Shown here piece after piece: positions 43,911 to 49,727 of a stretch of DNA of 49,727 bases. The DNA is from Candidatus Latescibacterota bacterium. Lineage in GTDB: Bacteria; JAAXHH01; JACQVL01. Position 1 is the first letter of the stretch. Every line of letters begins with the position of its first letter. The position numbers and the translations under genes are program-made. The notes below the pieces were generated by a model. That model did no database searches, was not told the DNA's origin, and was given only the letters and a program-made list of their open reading frames with translations. Location of the stretch: NCBI GenBank assembly GCA_016209865.1, contig JACQVL010000258.1, forward strand, positions 1 through 49,727. Reading direction: 5' to 3'.

Positions 43911-45466
43911 CCGCGCTCCACGTCGACCATCGCCCTGGGCAGCCAGTCGATCAGGTCGCCGGCGATCAGGCACGGCCGGCCCAGGGCGGCGGCGGCCAGG
44001 TCACCCGCCCGTCCCTGCAGATAAACGCCCAGCATCGCGGCGTCGAACGGACGGAGTCCCTGTGCCATCAGCCCGACGATCGCCCCCGTCAGCACATCCC
44101 CCGACCCGGCCGTCGCCATCCCCGGGTTGCCCGTCGGGTTGATCGACACCCGTCCCGTCGGGTCGGCCACGACCGTCCCCGCGCCCTTGAGGACGACCGT
44201 CACGCCGAGCGTCCGGGCGGTCTGGCGGGCGATGCCGGCCCGATCCGCCTGAATCTCCCCGGCAGGACGGCCGATCAGGCGGGACAGCTCTCCGGCATGG
44301 GGGGTGATGACCGCGTCCGACGCACGGGACGCCAGCAACTCAGACCGTCCGGTGAACGCGTTCAGTCCGTCCGCGTCGATCACCATCGGCCGGGGCGACC
44401 GGGCGACGACCCGACGGACGAGTTCCGACGTCTCCTCGTGCCGGGACAGGCCGGGACCGATGGCCAGGACATTACCCCAGGCGAGCAATTCGTCGATCCC
44501 GTGTTGCGCGTCGAGACTCAACGTCCGCGCCGGCGTCTCCGGGAGCGGCCGGGTCATCACTTCTGTCAGCTTTGCCGCCATCACGTCCGCCAGACTCTCC
44601 GGCGTGCCTAACATCGCCATGCCCGCCCCGATGCGCAGCGCCGCCTGGCAGGCCATTCCCGCCGCGCCGGTGAGGCCGACCGACCCGGCGACGACGACCA
44701 CTCGCCCGCGGTCGCCCTTGTGCGCGTTCGGCGCAGGCCGGGGGAGGAGCCAAGCCATCTCGTCCGGCGTCGGAAGGGACAACCACAGGCTCTCGGCAGC
44801 GACAGCCTCGGCCGGGAGTCCGATGTCGGCGACTTCGACCTCGCCCGCCCACGCTTTGCCGGGGTAGACCGCCACATCCAGTTTCATCAGGCCGATCGTG
44901 ACCGTCCGGTCCGCCCGGACGCACGGCCAGCGGTCACGGCTGACCGCGTCCGGCGTCGGCACGTCAGCGGTCAGGCCGGACGGGACATCAACGGAGAGGA
45001 CCGGGGCGTTCGAGCGGTTGATGACCGCGATCCCCGCCGCGGCCAGACCGTGCGCCGGGCCTTTCAGCCCGGTGCCTAAGATCGCGTCGATGATCAAATC
45101 CGCGTGCAACCGCTCCCCGAGTTGCCCCGGTTCCGTGATTTCGACGATGGGCACGGCCGCTGCGTCCGCCCGGTCGAGTTGTGCGCGGGCATCCCCGGTG
45201 ACCGCCGGCCGGTCGCTCAGCAGCAGGCAGTGTACGCGGGCCCCGTCCATCGCTAACAGACGCCCGGCCACGAACCCGTCCCCACCGTTGTTCCCCTTCC
45301 CGCAGACGATCTCGACCCGCCGGCCGTCCGTTCCCCCTAACATCCGCGCCGCTGCCCGCGCGACCACCCGTCCGGCCCGTTCCATCAGGGTCAGACCCGG
45401 AATCCCGTACTGGTCGATCGCGCGCTGGTCGATCGCGCGCATCTGGTCAGCGGTGCAAATGAACAT
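43907..45466 (-). CDS. nnr: Bifunctional NAD(P)H-hydrate epimerase / ADP-dependent dehydratase
   Basis: 519 residues. It repairs hydrated NAD(P)H. The N-terminal NnrE domain (about 1-215) has MRAIDQRAIDQYGIPGLTLMERAG and the VCGKGNNGGDGFVAGRLL motif. The C-terminal NnrD domain (about 225-515) has AHKGDRGRVVVVAGSVGLTGAA, VITPHAGELSRL and the ribokinase-like INPTGNPGMATAGSGDVLTGAIVGL motif with the catalytic Asp. ATG 45466; preceded by a GTGACGA array, so it is probably led by the upstream CPBP/acpS operon. Confidence 0.96.
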   Translation of the reverse strand: MFICTADQMRAIDQRAIDQYGIPGLTLMERAGRVVARAAARMLGGTDGRRVEIVCGKGNNGGDGFVAGRLLAMDGARVHCLLLSDRPAVTGDARAQLDRADAAAVPIVEITEPGQLGERLHADLIIDAILGTGLKGPAHGLAAAGIAVINRSNAPVLSVDVPSGLTADVPTPDAVSRDRWPCVRADRTVTIGLMKLDVAVYPGKAWAGEVEVADIGLPAEAVAAESLWLSLPTPDEMAWLLPRPAPNAHKGDRGRVVVVAGSVGLTGAAGMACQAALRIGAGMAMLGTPESLADVMAAKLTEVMTRPLPETPARTLSLDAQHGIDELLAWGNVLAIGPGLSRHEETSELVRRVVARSPRPMVIDADGLNAFTGRSELLASRASDAVITPHAGELSRLIGRPAGEIQADRAGIARQTARTLGVTVVLKGAGTVVADPTGRVSINPTGNPGMATAGSGDVLTGAIVGLMAQGLRPFDAAMLGVYLQGRAGDLAAAALGRPCLIAGDLIDWLPRAMVDVERG

Positions 45467-45475
45467 AGGAAAGCA

Positions 45476-45503
45476 GTGACGAGTGACAAGTGACGAGTGA
45501 CAA
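45476..45503. repeat. GTGACGA heptamer array
   Basis: GTGACGA, GTGACAA, GTGACGA, GTGACAA between nnr and the CPBP gene. Confidence 0.85.
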
Positions 45504-45508
45504 GGGTA

Positions 45509-46405
45509 TTACCCCCCCTCCGTGTCCCCCCGCATGCGGGGGGACGATAGGGGGGTATCATTCCCGCGAAAGGGGAATCCACCCGAGAGTCGTTTCTGCT
45601 TCATAAACCACACCAGACTGGCGAGAAGCACCACTCCGCTGACCAGCGCCGTCGGCCAGGAGACGTCCTCTAACGCGCCCATCCAGCGGAACTGTTCAGA
45701 CTGCTTCGCGTTGAGGATCACCAGCGACAGTCCGTTGTTCATCCCGTGGACGATGATGCCGGGGTAGACGCTCCCGGACGTGTACGCGAGCAGCCCGCAG
45801 ACGACGCCCGCTAACAGGATGGAGACGAACCACCAGGGGTTGATATGGACAAGCCCGAACGTCAGGCTCGCCAGGACGATCGCCCAGAACGGCCCGTGCC
45901 GCCACTCCAGGGTGGATTGGAGAAACCCCCGGAAGAACAGTTCCTCGCAGACCGCCGCTCCGATGACAAGGCCGGAGACGATCCACACCAGATCGCCGGG
46001 ACCCTGAATATTGAGCATCGCTTCCATCGCCTGTTTCAACGACTCCGGCATCGGGAAACGAGATTCCAACGCGGTATCGACCGCGTTCGCCACCATCGGC
46101 AGCGAGAGACCGACGACCACACTGAACGACACCGTCCGCCCGCCGATCGGATGCAGGCGGAAGAGGGCGCGGGAAGAGAAGCCGGTGACGCGGGTGAACA
46201 CGACGGCGGGGACGAGGATGGCCACTTCCGAGAGGACGAGGGTGACTTTCCCTAAGGCATCGAGCGCGAGCAGACCGGCGCCCATCACCGCTAAGATCGT
46301 GAAGACGGTGATACCCCACACCTGTCTCGCTGCCGGGTACCGGGGCGCGGCCTGGGGTTCGGAAATCTCGGACTCAGTCCTGTCCAGTTGCGGTTCCTGC
46401 ATCAT
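45509..46405 (-). CDS. CPBP-family intramembrane metalloprotease
   Basis: 298 residues with about seven to eight transmembrane helices. The family motifs are present: EELFFRGFLQSTLEW (EExxxR) near residue 152, FGLVHINPWWF (FxxxH) near 190 and a later HGMNNGLSLVI (H in HxxxN). These metal-dependent proteases (CAAX/ABI type) sit in the inner membrane. The N-terminal 30 residues are polar. The C-terminal residues after about 265 (SGGFPFRGNDTPLSSPRMRGDTEGG) are translated from two palindromes and end at a stop within one. The start overlaps acpS by 32 bases. Confidence 0.92.
   Translation of the reverse strand: MMQEPQLDRTESEISEPQAAPRYPAARQVWGITVFTILAVMGAGLLALDALGKVTLVLSEVAILVPAVVFTRVTGFSSRALFRLHPIGGRTVSFSVVVGLSLPMVANAVDTALESRFPMPESLKQAMEAMLNIQGPGDLVWIVSGLVIGAAVCEELFFRGFLQSTLEWRHGPFWAIVLASLTFGLVHINPWWFVSILLAGVVCGLLAYTSGSVYPGIIVHGMNNGLSLVILNAKQSEQFRWMGALEDVSWPTALVSGVVLLASLVWFMKQKRLSGGFPFRGNDTPLSSPRMRGDTEGG
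45510..45580. repeat. GC-rich palindrome plus ATTCCCGC-type repeat at the CPBP gene 3' end
   Basis: Positions 45524-45545 form a perfect 22-base palindrome (GTCCCCCCGCA and its complement). It is nested inside TACCCCCC/GGGGGGTA arms (45510-45557). A degenerate ATTCCCGC...GGGAAT copy lies at 45559-45580. Together they encode the tail and stop of the CPBP protein. Confidence 0.8.
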
Positions 46406-46790
46406 CGGATGTTCCAGTCTGATGCGCGACGAGCGTGACGGCGGCGACGGCGTAGTCCGCCGTGTGGGACAACGAGACCAGCACCGTCCGCCGTCCGACG
46501 AGCTCCTGTGCCCGGCCGGTCACCCGGACGAACGGCGGGCCGTCGGTGTTCCGCCCGATCTCGATGTCCGTCCACTTGATGCCCGTGCTCCATCCAGTGC
46601 CCAACGATTTCATGACCGCTTCCTTCGCGGCGAACCGTGCGGCTAAGGAGGGGTAAGGGTCCTTGCGCTGACGGCAATAATCGACCTCAGCCGGGGTGAA
46701 GATCCGGTTCAGGAACCGGTCGCCCCACCGGTCGACCGCCTGGCGCACGCGCGCGATCTCGATCAGGTCGATCCCGACGCCGTCGATCAT
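46374..46790 (-). CDS. acpS: Holo-[acyl-carrier-protein] synthase
   Basis: Transfers phosphopantetheine from CoA to acyl carrier protein. 138 residues. MIDGVGIDLIEIARVRQAV opens the protein, with the Mg-binding Asp at position 8. SLAARFAAKEAVMKSLGTGW near 50-70 contains the F-x-x-K-E-A motif and the metal Glu. VSLSHTADYAVAAVTL near 105 is typical. ATG 46790 overlaps the cca stop (ATGA). The last 18 residues are unconserved and overlap the CPBP start. Confidence 0.95.
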   Translation of the reverse strand: MIDGVGIDLIEIARVRQAVDRWGDRFLNRIFTPAEVDYCRQRKDPYPSLAARFAAKEAVMKSLGTGWSTGIKWTDIEIGRNTDGPPFVRVTGRAQELVGRRTVLVSLSHTADYAVAAVTLVAHQTGTSDDAGTATGQD

Positions 46791-48154
46791 GCCTCCCTCT
46801 CCATGCCGGTCAGCCACTCGCGGACCGCGGCGAACGCGTCCTCTCTGGATTGAATATGGCCGAGCGCCTCGCGCTCCTCGAGACGCGACAGGAGCGTCCC
46901 GACCCGCGGACCGGGAGACAGGTGGAAGGTAGCCATCAAGTCGTCCCCGGTCACCAGACGCGGACTCGCCCGGAGCATCCGGCGCCGGGCATCGAGCCGG
47001 AGCAGCCGATCCAGCAGCGAACGGCAGAACGCCTGATCGATGTCCATGATGCGGCTCTGCGCGAACGCAAGCAGCGCCACTCCTATCGTCTCCTCCCCGG
47101 CTTCGCGGGTAATCGCGTACAACGCTTCATCCCGGCCGGCTGTCTGGTGCCGGAGGCAGAGCACCGTGGCGGGAAGCCGGACGAGCCGCACTAACCCCTG
47201 CCGTTCATGCGTGCTCAGCCGCAGTCGCTCGGTGGCGATGCGCTCCGTCCAGGCATCCGTTCGTGACTGATCCGGGTCGTCACCGATGAGCAGAGCGGCC
47301 AGCCGGACCAACCAGCTTCGCCGGCGATCGTCCGTGATCGGACGGTCGAGATATTGAGGGAGCGCCTCTCGGAGCGCCTCGACCGGGATCCGGTCGGGTG
47401 CCGCAAGGAACGCATCGATCTGCTGAAAGAGATGGAAGGAAGGGCGCGTAGATGTCCTGGTCTCCACCAGCTCAGGAAGAGCGGCCTGAAGGACGCCCGC
47501 TGTGTACATCCGCTCCACCCAGGACGTCGTGTGAGGCTCCATCAGCAGCAGCGCCAGTTCGTCCCGGATGCGCTCGACAGAGACGGTCGGGAGCAGCGCC
47601 GCGTGCTGACGGAGCCACTGGTTCGTGGTCGGGTCAATGTCGAGTCTGAGCTGAGCTGCAAACCGGAACGCCCGGAGCACCCGGAGCGGGTCCTGGACGA
47701 ACGCCTGTTCCGAGACGGCCATGAGCCGCTGTCGCTGCAGGTCACGCATGCCGTGGAATGGGTCGATGAGCGTCATCGTCCCGTCGAGCACGTCGATCAG
47801 CCGGCAGGCGACCGCGTTGATCGTAAAATCCCGTTGCGCCAGGTCCTCTTCGATCGTCGCGCCCTTCATCGGAGCGAAGTCGAACGTCAGCGTCCGCCGG
47901 ACGACGACCCGCCCGACCCCTTCGTCCGGGTCGAGCAGGACGAATGCCCCGCGGACTGCGCGGGCGAACGCCCGGGCTGCCAGGAGCGCGTCGCCGGTCA
48001 CGACCAGGTCGACATCGGACACGGGCTGGCCGAGCAGCGCGTCCCGGATGCAGCCGCCGACGAGAAACACACCATCCGGGGCCGGCTCACAGAGACCTCG
48101 CAGCGCCGGGATGAAGCGCGAATTGGAGTGGAGGAGCGTGGTTATAGAGATCAT
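46787..48154 (-). CDS. CCA-adding / poly(A) polymerase-type tRNA nucleotidyltransferase
   Basis: 455 residues, class II nucleotidyltransferase. The G-G and D-x-D motifs are in FLVGGCIRDALLGQPVSDVDLVVTG near residues 30-55; RRTLTFDFAPMKGATIEEDLAQRDFTINAVACRL near 100-135 carries the RDFTxNA motif, and FVQDPLRVLRAFRFAAQLR near 165 and SVERIRDELALLL near 205 complete the core. The three tRNA genes here lack an encoded CCA, so a CCA-adding role is likely; poly(A) polymerase cannot be excluded. ATG 48154 is the start; an open upstream frame is repeat-derived. Confidence 0.9.
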   Translation of the reverse strand: MISITTLLHSNSRFIPALRGLCEPAPDGVFLVGGCIRDALLGQPVSDVDLVVTGDALLAARAFARAVRGAFVLLDPDEGVGRVVVRRTLTFDFAPMKGATIEEDLAQRDFTINAVACRLIDVLDGTMTLIDPFHGMRDLQRQRLMAVSEQAFVQDPLRVLRAFRFAAQLRLDIDPTTNQWLRQHAALLPTVSVERIRDELALLLMEPHTTSWVERMYTAGVLQAALPELVETRTSTRPSFHLFQQIDAFLAAPDRIPVEALREALPQYLDRPITDDRRRSWLVRLAALLIGDDPDQSRTDAWTERIATERLRLSTHERQGLVRLVRLPATVLCLRHQTAGRDEALYAITREAGEETIGVALLAFAQSRIMDIDQAFCRSLLDRLLRLDARRRMLRASPRLVTGDDLMATFHLSPGPRVGTLLSRLEEREALGHIQSREDAFAAVREWLTGMEREA

Positions 48155-48182
48155 GACTCTCTCACGAATCGGTTCTCTCTTG

Positions 48183-48230
48183 TCATTCCCGCGCAAGCCT
48201 GTCCTCGCGCAAACGGGGACGGAAATCCAC
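48183..48230. repeat. Degenerate ATTCCCGC-type palindrome upstream of cca
   Basis: CATTCCCGCGCAAGC and a diverged partner GCGCAAACGGGGACGGAAAT lie in the cca leader. A copy of the family seen at 10008 and 22310. Confidence 0.55.
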
Positions 48231-48245
48231 ATCGAGCCGTGATTC

Positions 48246-48274
48246 AACGTACGGACGGGGTGACAGACTGTCAA
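48246..48274 (-). promoter_or_regulatory. Possible promoter for the cca-acpS operon
   Basis: TTGACA (48274-48269), 17-bp spacer, TACGTT (48251-48246). The -10 box is poor. Confidence 0.45.
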
Positions 48275-48286
48275 GCGAAATCCATG

Positions 48287-48315
48287 TTGACAGTAGGGCG
48301 AACATGTGGTTAATT
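48287..48315 (+). promoter_or_regulatory. sigma70-type promoter for hisH
   Basis: TTGACA (48287-48292), 17-bp spacer, TTAATT (48310-48315), about 50 bases before the hisH ATG. It is divergent from the cca promoter, with the two -35 boxes 12 bp apart. Confidence 0.65.
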
Positions 48316-48363
48316 ACAGCAGTTTTAGAGATGAATCTGCGTTGTGCTTGATGGGAGGGACGT

Positions 48364-48972
48364 ATGGTCACGATCGTCGATTACGGGATGGGCAACCTGC
48401 GGAGTGTGCAGAAGGCGTTCGAGCGGGTCGGCGTCGAGGCGGAGGTTCAGCGTGACCCGAAGGCGGTGACGCGGGCGTCGAAGCTCGTCTTGCCGGGGGT
48501 GGGGGCGTTCGGGATGGCGATGGCCCATATCGATGAATTGCAGTTGCGCGAACCACTGCTCGAGGCCGTCCATGCGGGGACGCCGCTCTTAGGCATCTGT
48601 CTGGGACTGCAGCTTCTGTTCGAGTCGAGCGAGGAGCTGGGACGTTTTGAAGGACTTGGCCTGCTGACTGGGGCGGTGAAGCGGTTCCCTGAGAACGGTC
48701 TGCGAGTCCCGCACATCGGCTGGAACGAGGTGCACCGGGTGTTCGATCATCCCATCCTCGACGGCGTGCCGGACCGGGAGTTTTTCTACTTCGACCATTC
48801 GTACTATGTCGTGCCGTCGGATGATGGAGTGACCGCCGGACTTACCGACTACGGCATCGACTTCCCGGCGGTGGTTGCCAGGGAGAAGGTGTGGGGGATT
48901 CAGTTCCACCCGGAGAAGTCGCAGACGTTCGGCCTGCAGATCCTGCGGAATTTTGGAGCACTCCGGTGTTGA
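48364..48972 (+). CDS. hisH: Imidazole glycerol phosphate synthase, glutaminase subunit
   Basis: 202 residues. A class I glutamine amidotransferase that feeds ammonia to HisF in histidine synthesis. MVTIVDYGMGNLRSVQKAFERVG at the start, the nucleophile cysteine in PLLGICLGLQLLFESSEE near 80, PHIGWNEVH near 118, FDHSYYV near 142 and the His-Glu pair in WGIQFHPEKSQ near 180 are diagnostic. ATG 48364 follows GGAGGGACGT. It overlaps hisA. hisF would be expected beyond the window. Confidence 0.98.
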   Translation: MVTIVDYGMGNLRSVQKAFERVGVEAEVQRDPKAVTRASKLVLPGVGAFGMAMAHIDELQLREPLLEAVHAGTPLLGICLGLQLLFESSEELGRFEGLGLLTGAVKRFPENGLRVPHIGWNEVHRVFDHPILDGVPDREFFYFDHSYYVVPSDDGVTAGLTDYGIDFPAVVAREKVWGIQFHPEKSQTFGLQILRNFGALRC

Positions 48973-49727
48973 TCCTTCCGGCGATCGACCTGCGGGGCGG
49001 ACGGTGTGTCCGGCTGGTGCAGGGTCGGAAAGAGCAGGAAACTGTTTACGACGATGATCCCGTGCACGCAGCCTGTCGCTGGGCAGACCAGGGCGCGTCG
49101 TTTCTTCACGTCGTGGATCTGGATGGGGCATTTACTGGCGGATCGCAGAACTTAGACGTCGTGGAGCGGATTCTCCGCACGGTTCCTGTTCCAATCCAGT
49201 TAGGCGGAGGCATCCGTTCGTTAGATGCGATCGAGCGGGTCTTGGCATCAGGGGTCGCACGGGTCATCATCGGAACAGCAGCCGTGACCGACCCCGGCCT
49301 GGTCGCTGCGGCGATCGACCGCTGGGGGGCCGGCCGCGTCGTCGTGGGCATCGACGCGCGGGACGGGCAGGTCGCCGTCCGCGGGTGGGAGGAGGGAGCG
49401 CCGCTCTCCGCGATCGAGGCGGCGCGCCGGGTCAAGAGGATGGGTGTCGAGCGGGTCGTCTACACCGACATCGTCCGTGACGGGATGCTGACCGGGCCGA
49501 ACGTCGAAGCGACCCGGCGATTGGCGGTCGAGAGTGGCCTCCGGGTCATCGCGTCCGGCGGCGTGTCGTCGATGGACGACCTGAGCCGTTTAGCCGCGTT
49601 GGGCGACGACGGCATCGAGGGTGTCATCATCGGAAAAGCCCTGTACGAGGGCACGATCGATTTGAAAGAGGCGATTGAACGGTTCGGGGAGAAGCAGGGG
49701 TCAGGGGTCAGGGGTCAGGGGTCAGGA
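48966..49727 (+). CDS. hisA: ProFAR isomerase, runs off the window
   Basis: 1-(5-phosphoribosyl)-5-[(5-phosphoribosylamino)methylideneamino]imidazole-4-carboxamide isomerase, 254 codons visible without a stop. LILPAIDLRGGRCVRLVQG holds the catalytic base D8. IQLGGGIRS near 76, VVVGIDARDG near 127 with the catalytic acid Asp and YTDIVRDGMLTGPN near 168 are typical, as are IASGGVSS and EGVIIGKALYEGTI. GTG 48966 gives the family start M-L-I-L-P-A-I-D. The normal C-terminus (EAIERFGEK) runs on in frame into a GGGGTCA array. Confidence 0.96.
   Translation, partial: MLILPAIDLRGGRCVRLVQGRKEQETVYDDDPVHAACRWADQGASFLHVVDLDGAFTGGSQNLDVVERILRTVPVPIQLGGGIRSLDAIERVLASGVARVIIGTAAVTDPGLVAAAIDRWGAGRVVVGIDARDGQVAVRGWEEGAPLSAIEAARRVKRMGVERVVYTDIVRDGMLTGPNVEATRRLAVESGLRVIASGGVSSMDDLSRLAALGDDGIEGVIIGKALYEGTIDLKEAIERFGEKQGSGVRGQGSG
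49697..49727. repeat. GGGGTCA heptamer array at the window end
   Basis: Four perfect GGGGTCA units, read by hisA in frame as G-S-G-V-R-G-Q without a stop before the window edge. The same unit occurs between the two tRNA-Lys genes at the other end of the window. Confidence 0.9.

Overview
The window is about 49.7 kb of GC-rich chromosomal DNA from a bacterium. It is gene-dense, nearly all housekeeping, and mostly transcribed from the minus strand. The cell looks diderm: it has an RseP-type site-2 protease, a lipoprotein of the LolB/DUF4292 type, a lipid-carrier pathway (UppS, CdsA) and an O-antigen-type flippase. GcvP is split into two subunits, pantothenate kinase is type III, and groEL carries a CIRCE operator. 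With the many intergenic heptanucleotide arrays and the Reg_prop-type propeller protein, this suggests an uncultivated lineage such as the FCB group, Latescibacterota or Poribacteria. The phylum assignment is an inference. No phage, transposase, CRISPR or defence genes were seen.

Layout. 1-270: two tRNA-Lys genes. 393-1670: purA, divergent from a plus-strand pair (unknown 728-aa protein and a sugar isomerase-like TIM barrel, 1894-4795). 4846-14248 (minus): a TPR protein, efp, accB, accC, gcvH, gcvPA, a 118-aa unknown, gcvPB and a flippase. 14357-14814: tRNA-His and rpmB. 14908-31723 (minus): an envelope, lipid and translation block. In transcription order it runs: small secreted protein, LytR_C protein, rsfS, argS, PfkB kinase, mtnA, rplM, rpsI, rpsB, tsf, pyrH, frr, uppS, cdsA, dxr, rseP, large TPR protein, lipoprotein. 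31888-35451: a degenerate aminotransferase, folB, folK, a deoxynucleoside kinase and a GlmU N-domain protein. 35671-37293: orphan groEL with promoter, CIRCE and terminator. 37536-48154 (minus): cca, acpS, a CPBP protease, nnr, propeller protein, epimerase, PHP protein, nadC, birA, coaX. 48364-end (plus): hisH and hisA. No gene-free gap exceeds about 250 bases.

The most unusual feature is the intergenic DNA. Most larger gaps hold short arrays of heptanucleotides in several families (GGGGTCA, ATCCAAA, GTGACGA, CCGACCA, CCGAACC, ATTGCGG). Some are arranged as inverted pairs. Two other dispersed palindrome families also occur (GTAGGGGCGA...TCGCCCCTAC and ATTCCCGC...GCGGGAAT). These elements press against gene ends and supply stop codons, start codons, protein termini and, in one protein, an internal segment. 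Other points of interest are an aminotransferase homologue lacking the PLP lysine, a PHP-domain gene whose only well-placed start is ATC, an ArgRS with a degenerate HIGH motif, and an unknown gene inside the split gcvP operon.

Several sigma70-type promoters can be read directly, with TTGACA or TTGCGT, about 17 bp, then TATATT or TATACT. This gives a consistent picture of the vegetative promoter in this organism.
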